Source of the DNA: Lacinutrix neustonica
Lineage (GTDB): Bacteria > Bacteroidota > Bacteroidia > Flavobacteriales > Flavobacteriaceae
NCBI RefSeq assembly: GCF_026625145.1
Contig: NZ_CP113088.1
Coordinates: 1,901,501 to 1,965,500, forward strand
Direction: 5' to 3'
Length of the DNA: 64,000 nt
In this document: positions 40,955 to 51,717 of the stretch, piece after piece
How positions within the stretch are numbered: the stretch's first letter is position 1
Layout of the letters: each line of letters starts with the position of its first letter
Notes under the pieces: model-generated
Told to the model about the DNA's origin: nothing
Database searches by the model: none
Seen by the model: the letters and a program-made list of their open reading frames with translations, nothing else
Position numbers and translations under genes: made by a program

Positions 40955-43559
40955 ATGAAAAAAAGCGGTATTATATTCCTGATATTATTGGCCTTCAGCC
41001 TTAGTGAAGCACAAGATTTAGAGCAGCAAATTATAATGGCTACAGACGTATTTGTAGAGCATTCTAATCCGGAAACATTACAGACATTAAACCAACAAAT
41101 CGAGCGTTTCGAGCCTCAGCTATCCTCAAAAAATGAGTATTATGAATTCATTTACTTACTAGTTAATAAGGGGTATTACTTAAAACAAAACAATCAAATA
41201 ACTCACGCGATTCAAGCTTATGAAAAAGCCTATGCTCTTTATAAAAAACATAGGGTTTTAGAGTTTGATATCGTTGAGTATTGCTTAATAGATTTGGGCA
41301 TTCTCTACCATAGAACAAACAATTATACCAATGCTGAAAATAGTATTAAACAGTATCTTTTTATCGCTGAGAAAAACAACAACGTCTCACAACAAATTAA
41401 AGGCGCCAAAAATCTCGCGAATTTATATCAGAAATTAGGTAAACACAAATCTGCCATTGCCATTGTTGATAAAGCGCTCCATATTAAAAACTTAACATCA
41501 AGCAAACAACTGGAGTTACACCTCCTAAAAACACAAAGTGAAATAGCCCTTAATACACAAAACACTTTAGCAGATCACGCGATTCTTACTCAAAACGAAG
41601 CATCCGGTTTTACAAAACATCAAGCCGTCTATCTTTTATCTAAACAAAAGGGTGACTATACCGTGGCTTTAGCACATTTTAATGAGTTAAAGCATTATCA
41701 AAATAGCAGAAGCCAATCGATTGTAGACCTCGCTAAATTTAAATTCGAAGAAGCGCAACTTTATTATTTATTAGGGGACAAAAGCACCTGTGCTGAACAC
41801 TTACAAACAGCCTTGAAAATTTTGATTCCTAAGATCAAGGTTCAAAATGGTTTACCACACAAAGACCTGCTTTTTGCTGAAAATACGTTTATTGACATTT
41901 TTGATCTGCTGGCTGAGCTACAAACCAATCCTGAGAATGCATTGGCATGCTATGACTTAAGTTTTTATGTTTCAGAATTATTAGACAAAAACATTACCGA
42001 TCAACAAGGCAAGCTCATTAATTTAACTCAAAACAGGAATCGCAGCGAGCGTTGTATTTCTGCGTTATACGAACTATCAGGTTCCAGCGATAGTATAATA
42101 CATATTGCCCGTGCTTTTGGTTTTTCAGAAAGACATAAAGCGGCCATATTAAAAGGCGTGATTAATAAAAAATCACTTTTAGAAAATCATCCTAAGGATG
42201 GCTTATTACTACGGCAGCAAGATCTTTTCAACACTCAAGATGCCTTACGTTTTAAATTAATAAAGATGCCCTATTCGCCGGAAACAGCATCCAAAATAAA
42301 TAGTTTACGGGACAGTATAAATACCATTGCTGTGGCCTTGAAAACACTAAATACAGCTATAGAAAAGCGTTATCCAACAGTAATTAAAACAGCAAGTTTT
42401 AAATCTATTAGAGAAAAACTGAAGGAAGACAACGCGACTTTAGTGGAATATTTCTTCGGGAAAACAAACATCTATCAGTTTGTGATTTCAGAGTCAACAG
42501 CCAAACTAATAAAGATTGCATTAACCGATAAGAACAGAAAAAGCATTGCAAACTTCATTAACTATTTCAATACTGCTTCGGCCATAAATAATGATGTGCC
42601 CCAATACACTAAAGATGCCTTTGAACTGTATAAAATACTACAATTAAACCAAGTCAAGGATAAAAAGAACCTCATCATCATTCCGAGACGGCTTCTTAAA
42701 TTTTATTCCTTTTGATGCTCTACTAACAGAAAAAACAAATGCCATTCAATTTAGGGATATGCCTTTTGTCGTAAAATCACATAATCTGGCTTATGGTTCT
42801 ACTGTCGATTTGTATATAAAAACAGATCAACCAAGCCCAACACAAAACGCGTTAGGTGTCTTTCCCATATTTGAAAACTCGAATATGGAACTAAAACACT
42901 CTGTAACCGAAGCAAAAAGTTTAGAAAAGGAAATGGATGTCACTTTGTTAATGAATGAAAAAGCAACCAAACAGGCTTTTTTAGCAGAGGCTGAAAGCTT
43001 CGACATTATCCATTTATCTACTCACGCCAGTAGCGGAGATTTTATAGAGCCGGCCTATATAGAATTTAGAGATACAAAGCTATACTTAAACGAGTTGTAT
43101 CCGCTACATTTAAAAGCAGATTTAGTGGTTTTAAGTGCTTGTGAAACCGGAGTTGGTGTCTCACAGCGGGGAGAAGGTGTTATGAGTGTCGCTCGTGGGT
43201 TTCAATATGCTGGTGCAAAAAACATCTTATTGTCTCTTTGGCAAATTAGTGATTATTCCACTTCACAATTAATGACTTTGTTTTACGAAAAATACGCGGA
43301 TTGCACGTCGGCTTTTGAAGCCAATCATTTCTCAAAACTCGAGTACCTTAAAGATGCCTCTATTAAAAACACAAAAAAATCACCATACTTACGGAGTGCC
43401 TTTACATACCACGGCGCACTTATTAAGCCCAAAGAAAGTCCCTCAAATTTAATTTTTATTATAGGCGTTATCGCTGGATTTGCAGTACTTTTACTTGTGT
43501 TAAATATATTTAAATATGGAAAACGAACTTCAAGAGCTTCTACTGAATCACTCGTATAA
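40955..43559 (+). CDS. TPR-CHAT protease with C-terminal membrane anchor (frame broken once)
   Basis: About 867 residues. Signal sequence ending LSEAQ, then TPR-like helices over residues 25-330 (for example AIQAYEKAYALYKKHR). The CHAT caspase-like domain fills the last 300 residues: the catalytic His lies in IIHLSTHASSG and the Cys in VVLSACETGVG. A transmembrane helix (FIIGVIAGFAVLLLVLNIF) ends the protein. A CCAGA lesion (extra base) near 42684 breaks IIIPDGFLNFIPFDALL. Probably periplasmic with an inner-membrane tail. The next gene starts inside its 3' end. Confidence 0.85.
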
Positions 43560-43962
43560 AAAAGTAAAATTAAAGCTCACCAAAACAAATCATTTTGAAG
43601 TTAAGGCTACTTTAAACGGAGTAAAGGGTTTGTTTATTTTAGATACAGGCGCCTCAAGTAGCTGCATTGGTTTTGCAGATACTAATGTCTTTAATTTAAA
43701 AGTAAAAGACTCTGAAATTAAAGCCGCTGGAGCTGGAGCAACAAATATGCTTACCCAAGTTTCTAACAGCAATACACTTAAAATTGGGAGCTGGAAAATA
43801 AAAAAATTAAAGCTGGTATTATTCGATTTAGTTCATGTCAACACGGCGTTAACTGCTCATAAGGCGAAACCTGTTCATGGCATCATTGGTGCCGATGTTC
43901 TCAAAAAAGGAAAAGCGATTATAGACTACGATAAAAAATATCTCTATTTAAAACCTTTATAA
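43516..43962 (+). CDS. Retropepsin-like (clan AA) aspartic protease
   Basis: 148 residues. The single DTG motif appears in LFILDTGASSSCIG near residue 41, with the second-half motif IIGADVLKKGKAIIDY near residue 125, as in bacterial retropepsin-like proteins that dimerise to build one active site. It starts 44 bases before the end of the CHAT gene in another frame, so the two proteases are co-expressed. No signal peptide seen, so it is likely cytoplasmic. Substrate unknown. Confidence 0.82.
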   Translation: MENELQELLLNHSYKKVKLKLTKTNHFEVKATLNGVKGLFILDTGASSSCIGFADTNVFNLKVKDSEIKAAGAGATNMLTQVSNSNTLKIGSWKIKKLKLVLFDLVHVNTALTAHKAKPVHGIIGADVLKKGKAIIDYDKKYLYLKPL

Positions 43963-44011
43963 TAGCCCAATTTTATTATTTTTATATGCGTATTAATCTA
44001 TTCCAACCCTC

Positions 44012-44654
44012 ATGAAACCCAGCATCGTAATAGCAGATGATCATCCCTTAATGTTAAGAGGGCTTAGTGATTTTATTGAATCTAAGGGTTATAGTATCCT
44101 TGGCCGTGCAGAAGATGGACAAGCGGCATATAATCTTATTGTAAAGCACAAACCGAGACATTGCTATTCTAGATATTAGAATGCCTTATCTAACGGGTCT
44201 TGATGTCGCAGAACACTGCCAAAAGAATGCTTTAGAAACTAAAATTATTTTAATCACCTTTGATAATGAAGAGGCGCTTTTTGATAAAGCCAAAGCTTTT
44301 AATGTTTATGGTTATATTTTAAAAGAATTTGCCATTGAAGAAATTGAACATTGTATTGAACATGTAAAACGTGGTGAGCCCTATTTTAGTGAGGAAATTG
44401 CTTCTTATTTAAATTCTAAAATCAAATATACCAATTCGGGTTTGGCCGAAGTATTAACTAAAACAGAAATGAAAGTTGTACAGCTTTTGGCTGACAGTAA
44501 CACCAATACAGATCTTGCAGAAATTTTAAATAGTTCTGTTAGAACCATAGAAAAACACAGGAGTAACATTGTAAAGAAGCTACAGTTGGAAAAATCGCAT
44601 AACGCTCTGGTGCTTTGGGCAACCTTAAATAAAGAGTCTTTGAAAAATACGTAA
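44012..44654 (+). CDS. NarL/LuxR-type response regulator (frame broken once)
   Basis: About 213 residues. Receiver domain with acidic pocket IVIADDHP and phospho-acceptor Asp in AILDIRMP, then a LuxR helix-turn-helix (LTKTEMKVVQLLADSNTNT ... VRTIEKHRSNIVKKL). A CCAGA lesion (extra base) near 44154 breaks HKPDIAILD. No histidine kinase gene is adjacent. The TACGT-N6-ACGTA dyad that begins the downstream array includes its own stop codon, so the array begins without a gap. It is the best candidate to bind that array. Confidence 0.9.
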
Positions 44655-44760
44655 TTCAACGTATTTTTTAATTTTAAAATTGATTTTATCTTTACAGTGC
44701 TATTAATCATTTACGACAGAGATCTCAAGCTCCATATTATTAAGGGATAATATGGAGCTT
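44648..44760 (+). repeat. Array unit 1: operator dyad, promoter element, hairpin
   Basis: TACGT-AATTCA-ACGTA at 44648-44663; TTTACAGTGCTATTAATC from 44691; perfect 14-base-pair hairpin with AAGCTCCATATTAT (44727-44740), loop TAAGGG, and its complement to 44760. No gene fits; a small RNA is the likely product. Confidence 0.65.
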
Positions 44761-44796
44761 CTCTTTTAATACCATACCGTTCTTTAGAATTAAAAA

Positions 44797-44903
44797 CAGG
44801 TAATTCTACGTGATTTAAAACTTAAAATTCACTTTACCTTTACAGTGCTATTAATTACTATAGAGAATGTAGCTCTTTATTATTAAGGGATGATAGGGAG
44901 CTT
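44797..44903 (+). repeat. Array unit 2, degenerate dyad
   Basis: Same order as unit 1. The left half-site is decayed (AGGTAATTC), the right half is CTACGTG near 44806-44812, TTTACAGTGCTATTAAT starts at 44839, again 32 bases after the right half-site, and the hairpin AGCTC...GAGCT with the loop TAAGGG spans about 44871-44902, pairing partly through G-U. Confidence 0.6.
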
Positions 44904-44936
44904 CTCTATTTTTAAGACACTCCAACTCTTAAAAAA

Positions 44937-45049
44937 TACGTAATTCAACGTATTTTTTAATTTCAAAATTCACTTTATCTTTACAGTGCTATTAATCAAT
45001 TACCTCAGAGAATTAGGCTCCACATTAATTAAGGGATAATGTGGAGCCT
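44937..45049 (+). repeat. Array unit 3
   Basis: TACGT-AATTCA-ACGTA at 44937-44952, TTTACAGTGCTATTAATC from 44980, hairpin AGGCTCCACATTA with TAATGTGGAGCCT at 45015-45049. Against unit 1 the stem shows paired changes (A-U to G-C), which argues that the RNA fold matters. Confidence 0.65.
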
Positions 45050-45085
45050 CTCTATTTTAAAAACGGCACTATTTTTAAAGAAATA

Positions 45086-45150
45086 TACGTATTTCCACGT
45101 ATTTCATAATTCACAAATGTAGTTTACCTTTACCCCGCTATTAATTGATT
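45086..45150 (+). repeat. Array unit 4, upstream of a 31-residue peptide gene
   Basis: TACGT-ATTTCC-ACGTA at 45086-45101 and TTTACCCCGCTATTAATTG from 45129, with the same 32-base spacing. It lacks the clear hairpin of units 1-3 and instead leads to the short gene at 45217. Confidence 0.6.
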
Positions 45151-45216
45151 CCTAGGGAGAACTATTAAAAAACTCTATGTTGTAATAGCTTAGAATTTCA
45201 GCTTAAACCAAAAAAC

Positions 45217-45312
45217 ATGGAAGAAACAACACAAAACAGAACGTTTATTATTGGCATTATTATAGTCGCAGTCATTGTGATTTCAATTAACATTATTGCC
45301 GCTTTTTTTTAG
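45217..45312 (+). CDS. 31-residue single-pass membrane peptide
   Basis: ATG 45217 to TAG 45310-45312: MEETTQNRT followed by a hydrophobic helix FIIGIIIVAVIVISINIIAAFF. It stands alone downstream of array unit 4 and before a two-way terminator. Similar in size and layout to the peptide at 38701, though not clearly homologous. Translation is unproven. Confidence 0.5.
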   Translation: MEETTQNRTFIIGIIIVAVIVISINIIAAFF

Positions 45313-45338
45313 AAGAAAAAAGGGCCTTAAATAAAAAA

Positions 45339-45370
45339 AGCGCAACTTGATAAGTTGCGCTAGTATTTAT
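45339..45370. terminator. Two-way terminator between the peptide gene and sucB
   Basis: AGCGCAACTT, loop GAT, AAGTTGCGCT. On the minus strand it is followed by seven T residues, so it mainly ends sucB. Confidence 0.8.
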
Positions 45371-45386
45371 GATCGTTAGAAAAAAC

Positions 45387-46640
45387 TTAAAGTTCTAAGG
45401 CTCTTTTTACATCATTATCCATTAGCAGTTCTGTTGGGTTTTCTAAGGCCTCTTTAACAGCGACTAGGAAACCAACACTTTCTTTACCATCGATTATTCT
45501 GTGATCGTATGATAGTGCAACATACATAATTGGTCTTATTTCCACATGGCCGTCTATGGCAACCGGACGTTCAACAATATTATGCATTCCTAAAATCCCA
45601 CTCTGAGGCGGATTGATAATAGGGGTCGATAACATGGATCCAAAAACACCTCCATTAGAAATGGTAAATGTTCCTCCCGTCATTTCATCTACAGTTATTT
45701 GTCCATCACGGGCTCTTATGGCTAAACGTTTTACTTCTGCTTCAACCCCTCTAAAAGATAGGTTTTCAGCATTTCTAATTACTGGCACCATTAATCCTTT
45801 GGGTCCGAGACACAGCAATACTAACGTCTACAAAATCATAAGATAACATTTCCTTTCCATCAATCATTGAGTTGACTGCAGGATACATTTTTAGAGCACG
45901 AACTACGGCTAATGTAAAGAAAGACATGAAACCTAATCCCACACCGTGTTTAGATTTAAAGGTCTCTTTATACTCATTTCTTAATGCAAAAATGGGCGAC
46001 ATATCCACTTCGTTAAATGTCGTTAACATCGCCGTCGTGTTTTTAGCTTCTACCAAACGTTCCGCTACTTTACGACGTAACATAGACATTTTACTTCTTG
46101 AAGTACTACGCGTTCCTCCTGTTGGAGTCCCCATAGAAGGCACTGCATTTACAGCATCGTCCTTAGTAATACGTCCATCTTTTCCAGTACCGGAAACAGC
46201 AGCAGCATCCATGCCTTTTTCAGCTAAAATCTTTTTAGCTGCAGGGCTTGCTACACCGAAGCGTAAGTCCCTTTTGCTGGATTTGGTGCTTTTTCATGAT
46301 TTTGGGTATTAGGAACTGCCTTTTGGTCTTTTGCTAAGTCTTCTTCTACATCCTCATTACTCCCTTCATCACCACCTTCATAAGTAGAGGTTTCAGGGGC
46401 TTTAGCTGCGGTATCTATTAAGCACACCACTTGCCCAACGGCAACAGCATCGCCTTCTTCGGCTTTAAGGGTAATGGTTCCACTGGCTTCCGCTGGTAAC
46501 TCTAAAGTTGCCTTGTCACTATCAACCTCTGCAATGGCTTGATCTTTTTCTACATAATCTCCATCTTGTACTAACCATTCTGCAATTTCAACTTCTGTAA
46601 TAGACTCGCCTGGTGAAGGCACTTTCATTTCTAAAATCAT
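45387..46640 (-). CDS. sucB: Dihydrolipoyl succinyltransferase, E2 of 2-oxoglutarate dehydrogenase (frame broken twice)
   Basis: About 417 residues. Lipoyl domain at the N-terminus ([19 protein letters not shown], lipoyl Lys in [14 protein letters not shown]), peripheral-subunit-binding domain ([14 protein letters not shown]), and catalytic domain ending in [17 protein letters not shown] with the catalytic His. CCAGA lesions near 45806 (extra base) and 46255 (base missing); repaired text reads [13 protein letters not shown] and [13 protein letters not shown]. Downstream of sucA in the same operon. Confidence 0.95.
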
Positions 46641-46798
46641 CGTAATATAATTTTATTGTGTTGTTATTTATTTTCAGGATATCCTTTAGAATCCGCTTAT
46701 TTTATACTTTTTAATTTAATAGAAAAAGACCTCTTTTTAAGAAGTTAAAATACAGCTATAAGTGCTTCCTTCTTTTTAACTGTCTATCTCTATTACGC

Positions 46799-49556
46799 TT
46801 ATCGTTGGTTATTTTTCGATTTATCAAACACGTAATCTATCACTTCCTGATGCCTCTTTTTAGATCGTGTCGAACTTCCTGCTGCTGGTGCCCCATAAGG
46901 ACGTCTTGAAGCTGCCCTAAAGGTTTTTGCTTCGTCTAAATGCATTAACATGTGACTATAAGCCCCCATGTTCCTTGGTTCTTCTTGAGCCCAAACGATG
47001 TCGTCTGCTTTATTATATTTTTTAATAGCCTTACGTATTTCTTCCGCAGGTAAGGGGAACAATTGTTCTATTCTTACTAAAGCGACATCCTCACGTTTTA
47101 ATTCTTCACGCTTCTCATCAAGGTCATAATAGAATTTCCCAGTAAGAAACACTAATGTTTTTACTTTGCTTGCCGTTACCTGATCGTCGTCAATAAGTGT
47201 CTTAAAACTTCCGTTTGAAAATTCTTCTACAGTAGACACGCATTTTGGATGACGCAATAAACTCTTTGGAGTAAATACAATTAATGGTTTTCTAAAGTTA
47301 GATTTCATTTGTCGTCTTAACAAATGAAACATATTGGCCGGCGTGGTACAATCTGTAACGTACATGTTATCTTTTGCACATAATTGTAAATACCGTTCCA
47401 TTCTTGCCGAAGAATGCTCTGCACCTTGGCCTTCATAACCATGAGGCAACAACATGACCAAGCCATTTTGGGTTTTCCATTTGTCTTCTCCTGCAGAAAT
47501 GTATTGATCCAACATGATTTGTGCTCCATTACTAAAATCTCCAAATTGTGCTTCCCAAATCACTAATGTTTTCGGACTTGCCATCGCGTAGCCGTAATCG
47601 AAACCAACCACGCCATATTCTGAAAGTAAAGAGTTGTAGATATAGAAATCACCTTGCGAAGCATTCAAATGATTTAAAAGCAATATTTCTTCTTCACTAT
47701 CTTCTACTTTAACCACGGCATGCCTGTGTGAAAATGTGCCACGTTCTACATCTTGACCGAGAAATACGCACATCATATCCTTCATCTAATAAGGTCCCAT
47801 AGGCTAAGTGTTCAGCCATGGACCAATCTAATCGGTTTTCATCAAACATCGTTTGACGGTCATTGATGAGACGCTCTATTTTACGAATAAATTTCTTTCC
47901 TTTGGGAAGGTTTGAAATCACTTTAGTAATTTCGGTTAATTTCTTTTTAGAAGTTGTGGTATCCACCGCTTTCATCATCTCAAATTCATCAACACGTGTA
48001 AAATCTTTCCATGCCGATTCCATAAATGCGGTGATGACCGTTTTGTCTTCTTTCCTGGAATCTTCTAATTTCTCTTCTAATGTATCTTTGTATTCTCTTT
48101 CTAGTTCCTTAACATGCCCTTTTCCAATAATACCCTCAGCTAAAAGCTTTTGAGCATATAAATCTCTAGGATTGGCGTGTTTCGCGATAGCTTTATACAG
48201 TTTCGGTTGCGTAAAACGCGGTTCATCACCTTCGTTATGACCATATTTTCTATACCCTAACATGTCGATAAATACATCACGTTTAAATTGCATTCTAAAA
48301 TCTAAAGCAAATAACGTAGCATGTACCACAGCTTCAGCATCATCTGCATTAACATGCAGTACTGGTGACAAGGTTACTTTACCAACATCTGTACAATACG
48401 TGCTTGAGCGCGCATCTAGATAGTTGGTTGTAAAACCTACTTGATTATTTACCACAATGTGAATGGTACCATTGGTTTTATAACCATCAAGTTGTGCCAT
48501 TTGTACCAGTTCATAAACAATACCTTGACCTGCAATAGCCGCATCTCCATGAACTATAATGGGTAAAACTTTACTAAAATTATCACTATATTCTTTATCC
48601 TGTTTTGCTCTTACAATACCTTCTACAACAGCTCCAACAGTTTCTAAGTGGGATGGGTTAGGTGCAATACTTAATTTAATGGCTTTTCCGGATGCTGTTT
48701 TACGTTCGCTGGTCCAACCCAAATGGTACTTGACATCGCCATCGAAAACTTCTTCTTCATAATCTTTACCGTCAAATTCACTAAAAATATCCTTAGCCGA
48801 TTTTCCAAAGATATTTGTTAGCGTACTCAAACGTCCTCTGTGTGCCATTCCCATGACAAATTCTTGTACACCAAACTCTGCGGCTTTCTCAATCATCGCA
48901 TCTAAAGCAGGAATTAAAGCCTCTCCGCCTTCAAGAGAAAAACGTTTTTGACCCACATACTTTGTGTGTAAAAAACTTTCAAAAGACACGGCTTCGTTTA
49001 GTTTTTTAAGAATGTATTTTTTCTGTTCTGAAGAAAAATTAGGTTGATTATCATTGATATTCAGCTTATCTTGAATCCATTGTATTTCTTCAGGCTTACG
49101 AATATACATGTACTCCACCCCAATAGATTTACAATAGATGTTTTCTAAATGAGTGATAATCTCTTTAAGCGTTTGCTTACCAATGCCTATAATTTCACCA
49201 GCATTAAAGGTAGTCCCTAAATCTTGCTCAGTTAAACCAAAGTTCTCAATCGCTAAAGTTGGTGCGTATTTACGACGGTCACGAACAGGATTCGTTTGTG
49301 TAAATAAGTGCCCGCGATTTCTATAGCCATCTATTAGCTTGACGACCTGAAATTCTTTCTGTACTTGGCCAGGGATTTGCGTAGAATCATATTCTACTAC
49401 TTCACCATCCACTCCATAACTCTCGCTGCCAAAATCATAACCTTGAAAAAAGGCTCTCCAACTTGGCTCTACAGAATCTGGATTTGTTTGGTATTGTTCA
49501 TATAAATCAGCAAAGTATGCTGTATGTGCTGCGTTTAAAAAGGAATATTTATCCAT
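46799..49556 (-). CDS. sucA: 2-oxoglutarate dehydrogenase E1 (frame broken once)
   Basis: About 918 residues. N-terminal MDKYSFLNAAHTAYFADLY, the thiamine diphosphate region with GMAHRGRLSTLTNIFGK and HGDAAIAGQGIVYE, and C-terminal WAQEEPRNMGAYSHM. A CCAGA lesion (extra base) near 47757 breaks VRISGQDVERGTFSHRHAV. Decarboxylates 2-oxoglutarate and passes the succinyl group to SucB in the TCA cycle. Confidence 0.96.
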
Positions 49557-49673
49557 TATTTTCTTTAAGACGTGTTCGCTTCAACAAAATTTCATCAAAA
49601 ATACAACATTATCTAAAATTAGAGATGCTTTTATTATATTTATAACACTCTTAACTTCACTAAATATAAGATT

Positions 49674-50213
49674 ATGAAAGATAGACCAACCAAAGTCTTA
49701 AAAAATATTCTTTTCTCAGTATTTACGTTAATTTTTATCACGCTTGCACATTCACAAGGTGATTCCTCTAAAGCAGAAAATAATTTTTGGCAACAGGTAA
49801 GGTTTGGTGGCGGCATTGGATTAAGCATAGGAAACGCTGTTTTTAGTGCGACGCTTGCTCCCAGTGCGGTTTACGATTTTAATCGACAATTCTCATTGGG
49901 TGTTGGGCTAAATGGAACTTATTATCGTCAAAAAAATGCTTTTAAGTCTACAATATTAGGGGGTAGTGTTATTAGTTTATTTAACCCCATTCAGGAGATT
50001 CAGTTATCAGGTGAATTTGAACAAAATCACGTCAGCCAAAACTTTGATGCTGTGGCTTTCCAAGATGATTCGTACTGGGTTCCCGCTTTGTTTGTTGGTA
50101 TGGGTTACCGCGTACAACAAGCCACCATTGGTCTACGCTATGATGTATTATATGATAATGACAAAAGTGTTTACGCAACACCTTGGGCGCCATTTATTAG
50201 GGTCTATTTTTAG
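49674..50213 (+). CDS. Small outer-membrane barrel-like protein
   Basis: 179 residues. Signal peptide ending LAHSQ, then short strands with alternating hydrophobics and a terminal aromatic (IRVYF), typical of an eight-strand outer-membrane barrel. Relatives are sometimes named alpha-ketoglutarate decarboxylase only because they lie beside sucA; nothing in this sequence supports that enzyme name. Divergent from sucA. Confidence 0.6.
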   Translation: MKDRPTKVLKNILFSVFTLIFITLAHSQGDSSKAENNFWQQVRFGGGIGLSIGNAVFSATLAPSAVYDFNRQFSLGVGLNGTYYRQKNAFKSTILGGSVISLFNPIQEIQLSGEFEQNHVSQNFDAVAFQDDSYWVPALFVGMGYRVQQATIGLRYDVLYDNDKSVYATPWAPFIRVYF

Positions 50214-50244
50214 TACTCCTCGGGATCCCCAATGACATAAGGAC

Positions 50245-50601
50245 TTATTGTTGAGAATATTTGTTTCTAAACCATACTTTTTGCCATTCCCTTCTTAATA
50301 TTAAAAAGGCCACCTGAGCAGAAAGCGCAACAGTATCATCTCCAGCTAATGCTTTAATGGCAGGTTCAGGAACATCGATGATATAGAGTAAATTGAGGTA
50401 TTCGCGAAATTTGTGTTGTAGGAGCTTATATACTGTTTCATGCAAAACTAATTTTAATTGTGAAGGTGGAATTTCGACCTCAAAATCTAAATCAATATTA
50501 GCATATAAAAAATCTTTATTAAGTTGAAAGATTAGTTTTTTATACAAGTCTAAAGTCTCAGCTTCTTCTATTAAATCTTCAAAAGTAGTTGGTAATGTCA
50601 T
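50245..50601 (-). CDS. Conserved hypothetical protein next to the polyprenyl synthase
   Basis: 118 residues from the ATG at 50601, acidic, probably all-alpha, ending RREWQKVWFRNKYSQQ. I do not recognise the family. It lies 18 bases after the end of the polyprenyl synthase gene on the same strand, so the two are likely co-transcribed. Confidence 0.55.
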   Translation of the reverse strand: MTLPTTFEDLIEEAETLDLYKKLIFQLNKDFLYANIDLDFEVEIPPSQLKLVLHETVYKLLQHKFREYLNLLYIIDVPEPAIKALAGDDTVALSAQVAFLILRREWQKVWFRNKYSQQ

Positions 50602-50619
50602 GGTTTTTATTCGCACAAT

Positions 50620-51593
50620 TTAAACCTTACGCGTCATTAATGTGTTACCAAATTGTTGTAAAAGCATTTTCTTTTCATTAGAAATACTCAAAGTTTCTAA
50701 AACAGAAAACGCTTTACTCGTGTAATTTTCTATTTCTTTTTTTGTGGTTTCGGCAGAACCACTGGATATAAAAAAGGCTTTTACGGTATTAATTTTCTCG
50801 TCGTTATCCTTTAAATTGACACTATATAATTGTTGTAATTGTTTGCTCTCTGAAACACTTAAAAATGCAACCGCTTTTAAATATAAATACGTTTTTTTGT
50901 TTTCAATAATGTCGCCTCCTACTTGTTTCCCAAACGTTTCGGGTCCCCAAAAGCGTCTAAATAGTCGTCTTGCAACTGGAAAGCAATACCTAACAACCTT
51001 CCAAACTCGTAAATACTATTTTGATCTCTTTCTGAAGCGCTAGCGACTATTGCTCCCATCTTCATTGCAGCCCCAACTAACACGGCTGTTTTATATTCGA
51101 TCATTTTAAGATATTCAGGGATAGTAACATCGTCACGCACTTCGAAATCCACATCGTATTGTTGCCCTTCACAAACCTCCAAAGCTGTCTTACTAAATAG
51201 TTTTGCTAAAGCCTGAAACTTCTGTGGTTCATAATTTTCAAATAACTGATACGCCATAATCAACATAGCGTCTCCCGATAAAATACCCGTATTTACATCC
51301 CACTTTTCGTGAACTGTTTGCTTTCCGCGTCGTATAGGAGCAGCATCCATAATATCATCATGAACCAACGAAAAATTGTGAAACACTTCAATACTCAAAG
51401 CGGCATCTAAAGCCTTTTTATAATCACAATCAAAAATTTCGGCAGACATTAAGGTAAGGACTGGTCGCAAACGTTTACCTCCTAATTTTAGGATATAATT
51501 TACAGGTTCGTATAGGTTTTTAGGCTCTCCGGTTTTTGTAAATGAGTCTAAATACGCTATTAATTCGTTTTGGTAGTTTTCAGTTGTTTGCAT
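50620..51593 (-). CDS. Polyprenyl synthetase family protein (frame broken once)
   Basis: About 324 residues. First Asp-rich motif in LVHDDIMDAAPIRRGK, second in FQLQDDYLDAFGDP. A CCAGA lesion (base missing) near 50939 breaks GDPETFGKQVGGDI. Makes all-trans polyprenyl diphosphates for menaquinone or carotenoids; chain length cannot be assigned. Confidence 0.92.
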
Positions 51594-51717
51594 CCCGCAA
51601 AAATAATGTAAAATCCTAAATTAATAGAAGTGAAAGTTATTCTAATGTTAAGAAATTATTAAAACTTAGGAAACTTTTAATGTTTTTAAAGTTTCCTTAT
51701 GTATCTTTGCACTCATT

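Noticed and set aside
40955..43559. Type III-E CRISPR (Craspase) component
   Set aside because: The CHAT protein has a signal sequence and a membrane anchor, and no gRAMP effector or array is in the window.
44648..45150. CRISPR array
   Set aside because: Only four degenerate units of 130-160 bases, no short identical repeats with unique spacers, and no cas gene.
49674..50213. Alpha-ketoglutarate decarboxylase
   Set aside because: A 179-residue secreted barrel-like protein with no thiamine diphosphate motif; proximity to sucA is not evidence.
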